Source: Sphingobium sp. 66-54
Lineage (GTDB): Bacteria > Pseudomonadota > Alphaproteobacteria > Sphingomonadales > Sphingomonadaceae
DNA: 64,000 nt
Direction of reading: 5' to 3'
Assembly: GCA_001899715.1 (NCBI GenBank)
Contig: MKWI01000016.1
Location: 1 to 64,000 of the forward strand
The notes beneath the pieces were generated by a model that was not told where the DNA came from, did not search any database, and saw only the letters and a program-made list of their open reading frames with translations. The translations under genes were made by a program, and so were the position numbers. Position 1 is the stretch's first letter. Each line of letters begins with the position of its first letter. This document shows, piece after piece, positions 41,032-49,987 of this stretch.

Positions 41032-41781
41032 ATGACGGCACGGCGCAAGCTCATCGCAGGCAACTGGAAGATGAACGGCCTCTCGGCCCAGCTTGGGGAA
41101 GTGAGCGCCATCGCGCAGCTCGCCGCCGGGCGGAGCGATATCGACGTGGCGCTCTATCTGCCCGCGACGCTGATCGCCCCCGCCGCGCCGCTCGCCGGCA
41201 CTGTGCTGATCGGCGGGCAGGATTGCCATCAGGAGGAGGCGGGCGCCTTCACCGGCAACGTCTCTGCCGCGATGCTGGTGGAAGCCGGCGCGCGCGGCAC
41301 GCTGGTCGGCCACAGCGAGCGGCGCGCCTACCAGCAGGAGAGCAACACCGATGTCGCCGCCAAGGCCGCCCGCGCCCATGCCCACAGCCTCGCGGTCATC
41401 CTCTGCGTCGGCGAGACGCTGGAGACGCGCGAGCAGGGCGACGAGGCGGCGCACGCCTGGGTGGTCGAGCAGCTCCGCGCCTCGCTGCCCGAGGGCGCGT
41501 CCCCCGATTGGCTGACCATCGCCTATGAGCCGGTCTGGGCAATCGGCACCGGCAAGGTCGCCACGCCGCCGCAGGTCGCCGCCATGCACGCCGCGCTGCG
41601 CACCGCGCTGGTCGAGGCGCTCGGCGAGGACGCCGGCAACGTCATGCGCATCCTCTATGGCGGCTCCGTCTCCGGCGACAACGCCGCCGATATCCTCCAC
41701 ACCGCCAATGTCGACGGCGCTCTGGTCGGTGGCGCCAGCCTCACGGCGGCCAAGTTCGCGCCGATCGTGGATGCCGCCTGA
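41032..41781 (+). CDS. tpiA: Triosephosphate isomerase
   Basis: TpiA interconverts dihydroxyacetone phosphate and glyceraldehyde 3-phosphate. The 249-residue barrel shows LIAGNWKMNG near residue 8 with the catalytic lysine, GHSERRAY near 90 with the catalytic histidine, YEPVWAIGTGKVATPPQV near 164 with the catalytic glutamate, and ILYGGSVSGDN near 206. The ATG at 41032 follows AAAAAGGGA. It is divergent from ppiD. Confidence 0.97.
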   Translation: MTARRKLIAGNWKMNGLSAQLGEVSAIAQLAAGRSDIDVALYLPATLIAPAAPLAGTVLIGGQDCHQEEAGAFTGNVSAAMLVEAGARGTLVGHSERRAYQQESNTDVAAKAARAHAHSLAVILCVGETLETREQGDEAAHAWVVEQLRASLPEGASPDWLTIAYEPVWAIGTGKVATPPQVAAMHAALRTALVEALGEDAGNVMRILYGGSVSGDNAADILHTANVDGALVGGASLTAAKFAPIVDAA

Positions 41782-41897
41782 CGGAAAGGCCGCAAAGGAC
41801 AAATTTCTGTGCCGCTGGCGTGCTTGACGCTGGCGGCCAATCTCCATCATTTTCCCGGATGCTGCCTCTGAGGCCGCATGCAAAAAAGGGGGAGAGC

Positions 41898-42803
41898 ATG
41901 GGCAATCAATGCAAGGGTCTGTTCGGCCGATTGACAGTGGCCTTCGCTTTTCTTGCCCTGTCCGCGCTGGCCACAACCCCCGCTTCGGCGCAGCAGTGCG
42001 ACCGCGCATGCCTGGGCGGCCTCATCACCCAATATGTCGATGCCATGGTCGCCAAGGATTCCTCCCGGCTGCCGCTGGCGGGTAAAGTCCGCGTGGTGGA
42101 GGATACGCAGGAGATCAAGCTGGGCGAGGGGGTGTGGAAATCCGTCACCGCGAAAACCGATTTCCGCCACGACTATCTCGACACCACCCGGCAGATCGCC
42201 GCCGCGCATGTCGTGCTCAAGGAGGGCGTTAACCAGATCCTCCTCTCGTTGCTGCTCCACGTGACGGACGGGAAGATCGGCGGCATCGAGACGCTGGTCC
42301 AGCGGATCACGCCGGCCTCGCGCTGGCAGCCGACCGAACTGGGCGGCCCGATCCGGGGCATGGAGGATACGGTGCCGGCCGGCAAGCGGCAGGCGCGCGA
42401 GGCCATGATCCGCACGGCGCTCACTTATACCGAGGGGCTGCGGGTCGGCAGCTTCACCGATGGCGGCACGCCGTTCGCGCCCGGCACCTATCGCGTCGAG
42501 AACGGCGTCATCACCGCGGGCCCCGGCTGCGGGCGCGGCGATTGCGATCCTTACGCGCAGCGCATCATGGTCCATCCCAGCATCCTCGCCAAGGTGGCGG
42601 CTGTCGACGAGGAGAAGGGCGTCGTCCTGCTGTGGATGAACTTCGGCCATACCAACAGCTACGAGCCGGGCAATTCGCTCGTCACCTTCGAGGCGTTCAA
42701 GGTGTGGGGCGGCCAGATCCATTCGATCCTCGCCTTCTTCCGCACCATGCCCATCGCGACGCCGCGCTTCTGGCCCTCATCCGATCCGCTGCCCAAGCCG
42801 TAA
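41898..42803 (+). CDS. Secreted protein of unknown function
   Basis: A 301-residue protein with a signal peptide (about residues 1-32, ending TPASAQ). Three cysteine features are visible: QCDRACLG near residue 33 and GCGRGDCDPYAQ near 212. I recognise no catalytic family. The middle holds ITPASRWQPTELGG and MIRTALTYTEGLRVGSFTDGG, which resemble secreted proteins of unknown function in sphingomonads. AAAGGGGGAGAG lies directly before the ATG, supporting the start. It stands alone downstream of tpiA with no apparent operon partner. Confidence 0.72.
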   Translation: MGNQCKGLFGRLTVAFAFLALSALATTPASAQQCDRACLGGLITQYVDAMVAKDSSRLPLAGKVRVVEDTQEIKLGEGVWKSVTAKTDFRHDYLDTTRQIAAAHVVLKEGVNQILLSLLLHVTDGKIGGIETLVQRITPASRWQPTELGGPIRGMEDTVPAGKRQAREAMIRTALTYTEGLRVGSFTDGGTPFAPGTYRVENGVITAGPGCGRGDCDPYAQRIMVHPSILAKVAAVDEEKGVVLLWMNFGHTNSYEPGNSLVTFEAFKVWGGQIHSILAFFRTMPIATPRFWPSSDPLPKP

Positions 42804-42828
42804 GGGGGACGGCTTGAGCGGGCGGACC

Positions 42829-43677
42829 TCACCTGCCCGGATATTGCACGTAATAGGCGACTTGCTGACGCAGCTCGGTCGCGACATTGGCGCCCGCAGA
42901 GTCTTTCATCGGCACATATCTGAATGGTGGCGTCGGTCCGCAGATTGGAAAGAGCAGCGCCGCCGCTCCTCTGGTTTCGAGCATCTGGCAATCGGAGCGC
43001 ATGCCAGATGGACTGATGGCAACGGTGGCGCTGGTGTAGCTGATCTCCGTCTCGTCGCCCTTGACGCTTGCCCTTATGAGGTCGCCGCTCGCCTTCGGGG
43101 AAACGGAGAGAAGCAAGGCAGCCCGAAGGGGGGAAGGCGGTGCCTGTTCGAGAGTCGCCAGGATGTTTCTACCCTGATTGACCAGAACGAAACACGCCAT
43201 TTGCTTCATATAGTCCGAAATTTCGCCGCTGATCTCCGCAGTGCATTGAGGCATTTGCCTACCAGCGAGGTCGATGACCATCTCCGCTCTGACCAGCCCA
43301 TTCGCTGCCCAGTTGGCGTTGGTGACAACCTGCCATGTGACGGCGTGCGAAAACGTGCCTTTGATGGCCCGTCCGTCCTTGTCTGTCGCCGGTTTAAACT
43401 GCGCCCGTGCAGTGAGAAGGCGGCAGCTATGCTCATCCAACAGATTATGGCCTGAGCTTTTCACGACGCGGCAGCCCGTCACCTTACCCATAGAGTCCAC
43501 GGCGAGTTCCACGGACACAGTGCCATCGAGACCGAGTCGGCTCGCCTCCGGCAGATTGTCCGCTCCGGTTATCCATTGATCGACAGCGATGGGCTGGGGC
43601 GGGCCTGCAAGGACCGGCGCTGCCCAATTGGCTACGAATACGAATATAAACGGAAAAATCGTTCCCCCTGCCTTCAT
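42829..43677 (-). CDS. Secreted TonB C-terminal-like protein
   Basis: A 282-residue protein with a signal peptide (about residues 1-24). A first domain resembles the TonB C-terminus: GLDGTVSVELAVDSMGKVTG (about 49-68) followed by CRVVKSSGHNLLDEHSCRLL and ARAQFKPATDKDGR. A second half has no clear family, including SDCQMLETRGAAALLFPICG. It has no N-terminal anchor or proline-rich linker like true TonB. So it is likely a periplasmic protein with a TonB-like fold. The ATG at 43677 follows GGGGGAAGG, which fixes the start. Confidence 0.72.
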   Translation of the reverse strand: MKAGGTIFPFIFVFVANWAAPVLAGPPQPIAVDQWITGADNLPEASRLGLDGTVSVELAVDSMGKVTGCRVVKSSGHNLLDEHSCRLLTARAQFKPATDKDGRAIKGTFSHAVTWQVVTNANWAANGLVRAEMVIDLAGRQMPQCTAEISGEISDYMKQMACFVLVNQGRNILATLEQAPPSPLRAALLLSVSPKASGDLIRASVKGDETEISYTSATVAISPSGMRSDCQMLETRGAAALLFPICGPTPPFRYVPMKDSAGANVATELRQQVAYYVQYPGR

Positions 43678-43823
43678 GATCCTTCCCCCCAGTATAAAAA
43701 TTATCTCCGCCCGGTTCACCTCTTCATCAGGTCGTTGAGACGATCTGGAGGATTATATCCGGGGTCGCTTCCCGTCCCAAACACCCATTCGCCATTTCCA
43801 CTCGTTCGCCCTAGAAGCGCTCC

Positions 43824-44558
43824 ATGACCAGCCTCGTCGCCTCCGCGATCGTCTGCGCCGTCCGCTCGCATGGCGAGCATGGCGCGATCGTGCGGGCGTT
43901 GACGCAGGAGGCGGGCCTGCTCGCCGGCTATGTGCCGGGCGGGCGGTCCAGCCGGCTGCGGCCGGTGCTGATCCCCGGCAACATCGTGCGGGCGAGTTTC
44001 CGGGCGCGCACCGCAGAGCAACTGGCCAGCCTGTCGGTCGAGCTGGAGCATAGCCGTGGCCCATTGCTCGCCGAGCCGCTGCCTGCCGCTGCTATCGACT
44101 GGGCCTGCGCGCTCGCCGCCGCCGCCTTGCCCGAGGGCGCGCCGTATCCCGCCGTCCACGCCACGCTCGCCGCCGTGCTCGATGCGGTGGAGGCGGCCCC
44201 CGCCGCGCGCGGTTGGGCGGTGGCGCTCGTGCGCTACGAGCTGCTGTTGCTCGCCGAGCTGGGCTTCGGGCTCGACCTTGCCGAATGCGCCGCCACCGGC
44301 GCGCGCGACGGGCTGACCTATGTGAGCCCGCGCACCGGCCGCGCGGTGAGTGCGGCGGGCGCGGCAGGGCATGAGCATAAGTTGCTCCCGCTGCCCGCTT
44401 TCCTCACCCAAGGCGGCGAGGCGGGCTGGCCGGATATCTTCGCCGGCCTCGCGCTCACCGGCCATTTCGTGCGGCAATCCCTGCTGCCGGAACGCCGTGT
44501 GGACATCCTGCCCGCCCGCGAGCGGCTGGTCGATCGGCTCAAAAGAGCGGTTGCGTGA
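43824..44558 (+). CDS. recO: DNA repair protein RecO
   Basis: RecO loads RecA with RecR and anneals single strands in recombinational repair. The 244-residue protein has the OB-fold N-terminus [20 protein letters not shown] (about residues 6-25), followed by [16 protein letters not shown] and a helical C-terminal part with [18 protein letters not shown] near residue 139. The zinc-type cysteine motif found in some RecO proteins is only partly present. Size is normal. Confidence 0.9.
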   Translation: MTSLVASAIVCAVRSHGEHGAIVRALTQEAGLLAGYVPGGRSSRLRPVLIPGNIVRASFRARTAEQLASLSVELEHSRGPLLAEPLPAAAIDWACALAAAALPEGAPYPAVHATLAAVLDAVEAAPAARGWAVALVRYELLLLAELGFGLDLAECAATGARDGLTYVSPRTGRAVSAAGAAGHEHKLLPLPAFLTQGGEAGWPDIFAGLALTGHFVRQSLLPERRVDILPARERLVDRLKRAVA

Positions 44559-44615
44559 GCGCGCGGTGGGCCATATGCGTCCGCGCCATCAGAGATTTGA
44601 AGAAGGGGTAAGGCG

Positions 44616-45659
44616 ATGCTTGTCGCGGTTCTGGCGGGTGATGGAATTGGCCCGGAGATCGTCGCGCAGGCACGGCGCGTGCTCGATGCACTGGCGATTC
44701 CCGATCTGCGCTTCGAGGAGGCGCTGGTTGGCGGCGTGGCCTACAAGGCGAAGGGCCATCCGCTGCCGCCCGAGACGCTCGCCCTCGCCGAGCGGGCCGA
44801 TGCCATCCTGTTCGGCGCGGTCGGCGACCCCGATTGCGACGCTCTGGAGCGCTCCCTGCGTCCCGAACAGGCCATTCTCGGCCTGCGCAAGGCGCTCACC
44901 CTGTTCTCCAACCTCCGCCCCGCGAAGATGTTCGCCGAGCTGGCCGACGCCTCCACGCTGCGCCCGGAGGTCGCCCGCGCCATCGACCTGCTCATCGTCC
45001 GCGAGCTGAACGGCGACGTTTATTTCGGCGAGAAAGGCATGCGCAAGACGGCCGATGGCCTGCGCGAGGGCTATGACGTCATGGCCTACAACGAGGCCGA
45101 GGTGCGCCGCATCGCGCACAGCGCTTTCCGCGCGGCGCAGGCCCGGCGCGGCAAGCTCTGCTCGGTGGACAAGGCCAATGTGCTGGAGACCAGCCAGCTC
45201 TGGCGCGACGTGGTGAGCGAGGTCGCCGCCGACTATCCTGACGTGGCGCTCAGCCATATGTATGTGGACAACGCCGCGATGCAGCTCGTGCGCGATCCCG
45301 GCCAGTTCGACGTGATCGTCACCGGCAATCTGTTCGGCGATATCCTCTCCGATCAGGCGAGCATGTGCGTCGGGTCGATCGGCATGCTCGCCTCCGCCTC
45401 GCTCGATGCCAATGGCAAGGGTCTCTACGAGCCGATCCACGGTTCCGCGCCGGATATCGCCGGGCAGGGCAAGGCCAATCCGCTCGCGACGATCCTCTCC
45501 GCCGCGATGATGCTGCGCTTCTCGCTCGGCCAGCCGCAGGCCGCCGACCGCATCGAGGCGGCGGTCGCCAGGGCGCTCGCCGGCGGTGCCCGCTCAGCCG
45601 ACCTCGGCGGCACACTCGGCACGCAGGCGATGGGCGACGCGGTGTTGGCGGCGCTCTAG
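44616..45659 (+). CDS. leuB: 3-isopropylmalate dehydrogenase
   Basis: LeuB oxidises 3-isopropylmalate in leucine synthesis. The 347-residue protein begins [20 protein letters not shown] and contains [15 protein letters not shown] near residue 88, [15 protein letters not shown] near 128, and the metal and NAD-binding [18 protein letters not shown] near 231 followed by [20 protein letters not shown] near 276. GGGG-type ribosome site GAAGGGG precedes the ATG. Confidence 0.97.
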   Translation: MLVAVLAGDGIGPEIVAQARRVLDALAIPDLRFEEALVGGVAYKAKGHPLPPETLALAERADAILFGAVGDPDCDALERSLRPEQAILGLRKALTLFSNLRPAKMFAELADASTLRPEVARAIDLLIVRELNGDVYFGEKGMRKTADGLREGYDVMAYNEAEVRRIAHSAFRAAQARRGKLCSVDKANVLETSQLWRDVVSEVAADYPDVALSHMYVDNAAMQLVRDPGQFDVIVTGNLFGDILSDQASMCVGSIGMLASASLDANGKGLYEPIHGSAPDIAGQGKANPLATILSAAMMLRFSLGQPQAADRIEAAVARALAGGARSADLGGTLGTQAMGDAVLAAL

Positions 45660-46007
45660 GGTCCCCAATAGCAACCATGGGCTCCTGCCTGCGCAGGCGC
45701 ACAAGGTTGGGCATGGCCGGATGCAATCGGAAGCGGATTATCTGCGGTTGGATGACGCAGAGCGACACCCCCCGCAGGAACACGGCACGGTTTGTCGGTG
45801 CATCATCATCATCGGATAGCCGAGTCGCCCCTCTTGGGCGTCGCTCCGCCACCACCGGCACCCGCCGCCGCGCCCCCTCGCGAAAAAATCGCATCCCCGA
45901 AAAACGCCCCGATTGACGCGGCATGAGAGGCGCACGCGGCCCCGCGCACCGGCCCTCCCACACCCCCGCGCATTGACCGCGCAAGGCGAGCGACTAGAAG
46001 CGGCGCC
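45660..46007. other. Intergenic stretch between leuB and metZ
   Basis: No gene is visible. A single copy of the palindromic repeat (GGGCTCCTGCCTGCGCAGGC at about 45679-45698) and a short CATCATCATCATC run (about 45802-45814) are the only structure. I looked for a SAM-responsive riboswitch ahead of metZ and did not see the expected core. Confidence 0.5.
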
Positions 46008-47213
46008 ATGAAAAACGCTACCGGCCAAGATCGCTCCATTACCTCCCGCTGGCGCCCCGCCACCCAGGCCGTTCGCGGCGGCACCTGGCGCTCCGAGCAT
46101 GGCGAGACCAGCGAGGCGCTGTTCCTCAACTCCGGCTACACCTACGATAGTGCCGAGACGGTCGCTGCCCGCTTTGCCGGCGAGCAGAAGGGCATGACCT
46201 ACTCGCGCCTCCAGAACCCCACCGTGGCGATGCTGGAGGAGCGCATCGCGCTGATGGACGGCGCCGAGGCATGCCGCGTCCAGGCGAGCGGCATGGCGGC
46301 GATGACGGCGGCGCTGCTCTCCCAGCTCAGCGCGGGCGATCATATCGTCGGCGGGCGCGCCGCATTCGGCTCATGCCGCTGGCTGACCGATCATCTGCTG
46401 CCGCGCTTCGGCGTCGAGTCCACCATCGTCGACGCGCGCGACAATGATGCGTGGGAGAAGGCGATCCGGCCCAACACCAAGGTGTTTTTCTTCGAGACGC
46501 CCGCCAACCCGACGATGGACATCGTCGATCTGCGCCACGTCTGCGGCGTCGCCCGCGCGCACGGCATCACCAGCGTGGTCGATAACGCCTTCGCGACCCC
46601 CGCGCTCCAGCGCTGCCTCGATTTCGGGGCCGATGTGGTCGCCTACTCCGCGACCAAGCTGATGGATGGGCAGGGCCGCGTGCTCGCCGGCGCCGTCTGC
46701 GGCACGGAGAAGTGGATCAACGACGTGCTGCTGCCGTTCCAGCGTAACACCGGGCCCAATTGCGCGCCGTTCAATGCCTGGGTGGTGCTGAAGGGGCTGG
46801 AGACGCTGCACCTGCGCGCCTTCCGCCAGTCCGAGAATGCGATGAAGGTCGGCAAGTTCGTCGAGAGCCGGGTGCCGCGCATCCTGCATCCCGGCCTGCC
46901 CAGCCATCCGCAGCACGAGTTGGCGATGAGCCAGATGAAGGCCGCCGGACCGATCTTCTCCTTCATCCTGGAGGATCGCAAGCAGGCCATGGCGCTGCTC
47001 AACGCGCTGGAACTGATCGACATTTCCAACAATATCGGCGACGCCAAGACGCTGCTCTGCCACCCGGCCTCCAGCACCCACCACAATATGGGGCCGCAGG
47101 GCCGCGCCGAGGCGGGCGTCGAGGAGGGCATGCTGCGCATCAATGTCGGCCTTGAAGATCCGGACGATCTCATAGAGGATCTCGACCGGGCGCTGACCGC
47201 CGTTGGCCTGTGA
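46008..47213 (+). CDS. metZ: O-succinylhomoserine sulfhydrylase
   Basis: MetZ makes homocysteine directly from O-succinylhomoserine and sulfide. The 401-residue PLP enzyme starts with a TQAVRGGTWRSEHGETSEAL stretch. Next comes YTYDSAETVAARFAGEQKG, and VVDNAFATPALQR carries the PLP-binding Asp. The PLP-binding lysine is in VVAYSATKLMDGQGRVLAG near residue 212. The sequence is of the MetZ rather than MetY type, lacking the longer insert. It lies just upstream of apaG and a LysR gene. Confidence 0.93.
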   Translation: MKNATGQDRSITSRWRPATQAVRGGTWRSEHGETSEALFLNSGYTYDSAETVAARFAGEQKGMTYSRLQNPTVAMLEERIALMDGAEACRVQASGMAAMTAALLSQLSAGDHIVGGRAAFGSCRWLTDHLLPRFGVESTIVDARDNDAWEKAIRPNTKVFFFETPANPTMDIVDLRHVCGVARAHGITSVVDNAFATPALQRCLDFGADVVAYSATKLMDGQGRVLAGAVCGTEKWINDVLLPFQRNTGPNCAPFNAWVVLKGLETLHLRAFRQSENAMKVGKFVESRVPRILHPGLPSHPQHELAMSQMKAAGPIFSFILEDRKQAMALLNALELIDISNNIGDAKTLLCHPASSTHHNMGPQGRAEAGVEEGMLRINVGLEDPDDLIEDLDRALTAVGL

Positions 47214-47296
47214 TCGGCGCGTGGGCCGGATCAGCCCCGTTGCCGAGCGGGCGGACAGGTCCTAGGGTCGGCCCCGGTCAGCCCGTGAGAAACGCC

Positions 47297-47698
47297 ATGA
47301 TGCACGCCTTCTTCCCCTATGCGGAAACCACGCACGATGTAACCGTGCGCGTTTCTGTCTCGTTTCTCGCCGAGCAGTCCGAGCCGGACATGGGCAAATG
47401 GTTCTGGGCCTACCATATCCGCATCGAGAATGGCCGCGACCGGCCGGTGCAACTCCTCACCCGCAAATGGACCATCTCGGACGGGCGCGGCGCGCTGTTC
47501 CAGCGGGAAGGGCAGGGCGTGGTCGGCGAGCAGCCGGTCATCCAGCCGGGCGAGGCTTATGATTATGTCTCCGGCTGCCCGCTCTCGACGCCGACCGGCG
47601 CGATGGAAGGCAGCTATATGATGCTGGAGGGCAGCGGTGGCATGATCGAGGTGCGCATCCCGCGCTTCGCCCTGCTGGCGCCGGCGGTGTCGGGATGA
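47297..47698 (+). CDS. apaG: ApaG protein
   Basis: ApaG is a small FnIII-like protein of unclear function, often tied to stress or metabolism. The 133-residue sequence runs TTHDVTVRVSVSFLAEQSEP, FWAYHIRIENGRDRPVQLLT (about residues 36-55), and the conserved ending GYDYVSGCPLSTPTGAMEG then GMIEVRIPRFAL. I chose the ATG at 47297 over an earlier frame start because the extra N-terminus is non-conserved. It overlaps the LysR gene by 4 nt. Confidence 0.93.
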   Translation: MMHAFFPYAETTHDVTVRVSVSFLAEQSEPDMGKWFWAYHIRIENGRDRPVQLLTRKWTISDGRGALFQREGQGVVGEQPVIQPGEAYDYVSGCPLSTPTGAMEGSYMMLEGSGGMIEVRIPRFALLAPAVSG

Positions 47699-48489
47699 AG
47701 CGCACCCATCTCCCGCTCAACGGCCTGCGCGTGTTCGATGCCGCCGCGCGCCATCTCTCCTTCACCCGCGCGGCGGACGAGCTGGCGGTGACGCCGGCCG
47801 CCGTCGGCCAGCAGATCCGCGCGCTGGAGGATATGCTCGGCGTCGTGCTCTTTCGCCGTACCCCGCGCGGGCTGGAACTCACGGCGGAGGCAGAGGCCGG
47901 CCTGCCTGCGCTGCGCAGCGCCTTTCTCGATCTGGAGGAGTCGGTCCGCGCCATTCAGGCCGGGCAAAGCTCGCAGCATCTCACCATCGCCGCCCCGCGC
48001 GATTTCACCGCCAAATGGCTGAGTGCCCGGCTGGCGCGCTACGCGGTGGGGACGGACGATCTCCAGTTCCTGCTCGTCGCGGCGGACGAGATGCTCGATT
48101 TCACCGAGGCCAATCTGGACCTCGCCATCCGTCTCGACGATGGCCCCGGCGAGCATGAGGGCGTGCCGCTCGGCGCGCCGCATTTCGTGACCGTGCAGGC
48201 AGCGGACGGCAAGGGCGCCGATGCCCCCATCGCCTGGCCGGGCTGCCCGGTCGAGGATGGGCAGGCGGTGATGCGCGTTGCCGATGCCGGCCTCGCCATC
48301 GACGCGGCGGCCAATGGCTTCGGCCGCGCCTGCGTGCCCGAACTGCTCGCCCGCGCGGACATCGCCGCGGGCCGTGTCGCCCCGGTCGGCGCCGAGCGCC
48401 CCGGTCGCGGCTACTGGCTGATCGCCCCACTGCCGCAGTGGCGCCAGAAGAAGGTCAAGGCGCTCGTCGCCGCCCTGACCGACGACTGA
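47695..48489 (+). CDS. LysR-family transcriptional regulator (GcvA-like)
   Basis: A 264-residue LysR regulator. The winged HTH is LPLNGLRVFDAAARHLSFTR then AADELAVTPAAVGQQIRALE (about residues 5-45), the GcvA-type N-terminus. It is somewhat short for the family, with the effector domain ending near TDD. It overlaps apaG by 4 nt; regulated genes are not evident, since neighbours on the other side read convergently. Confidence 0.88.
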   Translation: MKRTHLPLNGLRVFDAAARHLSFTRAADELAVTPAAVGQQIRALEDMLGVVLFRRTPRGLELTAEAEAGLPALRSAFLDLEESVRAIQAGQSSQHLTIAAPRDFTAKWLSARLARYAVGTDDLQFLLVAADEMLDFTEANLDLAIRLDDGPGEHEGVPLGAPHFVTVQAADGKGADAPIAWPGCPVEDGQAVMRVADAGLAIDAAANGFGRACVPELLARADIAAGRVAPVGAERPGRGYWLIAPLPQWRQKKVKALVAALTDD

Positions 48490-48579
48490 CCTCCATCCTC
48501 CCGGTCTTGCTCGGGGGACACCCGGCTCGCCGCATGGTGGAGGGGGCACCTCTACGCAGCTTTCCCTAAACGCGCTCTT

Positions 48580-48657
48580 GTGCTCCTGCGAAGGCAGGAG
48601 CCCAGGGCGATAGGGAACTGCGGTTGGACCCTTGTGCTCCTGCCTTCGCAGGAGCAC
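48580..48657. repeat. Paired palindromic intergenic repeat
   Basis: Copy pair of the GTGCTCCTGCGAAGGCAGGA family: left copy starting GTGCTCCTGCGAAGGCAGGA and right copy CTGCCTTCGCAGGAGCAC. The about 40-nt middle contains GGGAACTGCGGTTGGACC, also found in other copies. It lies between the LysR gene and the BKACE gene. Some sites in the window have the paired form and others a single copy. Confidence 0.75.
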
Positions 48658-48764
48658 AAGCTATGTTTCAGCATCCATCTCGCGCAGCGGACCGGACCCC
48701 GCAAGCACGATGAACGCTGAAGCAGGAAGCTCCCACTGCGTCCTGCCTCCTCCGCCGCCCTATC

Positions 48765-49652
48765 TCAAAGCGCCTTCAGCCCCAGCATCTCCCGCGCCTC
48801 GCCGGCACCCATCGGCTCGATGCCCATGTCGGCCATCTGCCGCACCAGCCGTTCGATGAGCATCAGGTTGGTCGCCTTCACGCCCCGGCTGAAATAGTGA
48901 TTATCTTCCAGCCCCACGCGCACATGGCCGCCGAGCAGCAGCGCCTGTATGGAGGCGGGGAGCTGCGCCGGGCCGATGCCGGAGACGCACCAGATCGACT
49001 CCGGCGGCAGGCACTTTATCATGAAGTCCAGCACGTCATGGCTGTAGGGCATGGCGCCCTGGAAGCCCTTGTCGCCGCCCAGCACCATGTTGATGTAATA
49101 AGGCGGCTTGTCGTAGCCCTTCTGGATCAGCCGCGTCACGTCCTGCAAGATATGCTCGGGGCTGAACACTTCCCATTCCGGCTTGATGCCCTTGTCGGCC
49201 ATGCGCTTGACCAGCGTCTCGCAGCGCGAGGGCGGGGTGATGACCACCACTTCCTTGTCGCCCACCGTGTCCACCACCGTTACGCCGTCGAAGGTGCACA
49301 TTTCCGCGCCGATGCCGTCGCAGCCGCGCAGCCGCTCGTCGAAGTTGGATTCCCAGAGGCCATCGCCGCGCTCGACCAGCATGTCGCCCGAGTTGCCGCC
49401 GCCGGTGGAGTTATTGATGATGATATCGCACCCCGCGCGGATGCGCGTGTTGATGTCGCTGTAGATATCCGGGTTGCACGTCGCCTGATCGTCCGGCCGG
49501 CGCGCATGCACCGCCACGATCGCCGCGCCCGCCTTCGAACATTTGATGACGTCGTCGGCGATTTCCTGCGGCTGTGTCGGCAGGTTGGGGTTGGCGGTCT
49601 TCATCGACATGCCCCCGGTCGGGGCGATGGTGACGATGCGGCGGTCGCTCAT
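48765..49652 (-). CDS. BKACE-family enzyme (3-keto-5-aminohexanoate cleavage type)
   Basis: A 295-residue BKACE-family protein, TIM barrels that split a beta-keto acid with acetyl-CoA. Family segments are GGDKGFQGAMPYSHDVLDF near residue 198 and LLLGGHVRVGLEDNHYFSRG near 242, with the conserved Glu in GLEDN. The zinc-binding HxH motif reads AVHARRPDD at about residues 47-55, so the first His is Ala47, a departure. Either this is a subgroup with altered metal binding or substrate. The ATG at 49652 follows GAGAGGACC; longer frames are non-conserved. Substrate unknown. Confidence 0.85.
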   Translation of the reverse strand: MSDRRIVTIAPTGGMSMKTANPNLPTQPQEIADDVIKCSKAGAAIVAVHARRPDDQATCNPDIYSDINTRIRAGCDIIINNSTGGGNSGDMLVERGDGLWESNFDERLRGCDGIGAEMCTFDGVTVVDTVGDKEVVVITPPSRCETLVKRMADKGIKPEWEVFSPEHILQDVTRLIQKGYDKPPYYINMVLGGDKGFQGAMPYSHDVLDFMIKCLPPESIWCVSGIGPAQLPASIQALLLGGHVRVGLEDNHYFSRGVKATNLMLIERLVRQMADMGIEPMGAGEAREMLGLKAL

Positions 49653-49871
49653 GATGGGTCCTCTCTCGATGGCGTTTCCCGTCTGCTGCCCGTTCGTCAC
49701 CCCATGGTCAAGCGGCGGTGCCCGCCATGGTGATAAAGGGCCGATCGGCTGCGAGGGGGCGGGCGGCCCTGCGGTCCCTTGCCTGTCCAGCCGCAATTCA
49801 TCCGATCAGATGAGACGATGCGCGCCCTCCAAACGCTATGCTCCCGCGAACGATATGTCCCGGTGAACACC

Positions 49872-49898
49872 GTGCTCTTGCGCAGGCAGGAGCCCAGG
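49872..49898. repeat. Single copy of the palindromic intergenic repeat
   Basis: GTGCTCTTGCGCAGGCAGGA followed by GCCCAGG at this site is a single copy of the repeat described at 35673, with one base variation. Confidence 0.6.
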
Positions 49899-49987
49899 GC
49901 AGCAAAGTACGGCGTTCATAAGTATCGGGGTCAACCACTGGCCACCTTACGGTTATGGAGGGGCCATGGTGGCCCATCCGCCAGCCC

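Noticed and set aside
38017..41781. Very long plus-strand open frame of over 1,200 codons
   Set aside because: It is the antisense of trpE and ppiD running into tpiA; only the tpiA part is real.
45660..46007. SAM-II riboswitch ahead of metZ
   Set aside because: The core sequence is absent; the region holds a repeat and short low-complexity DNA.
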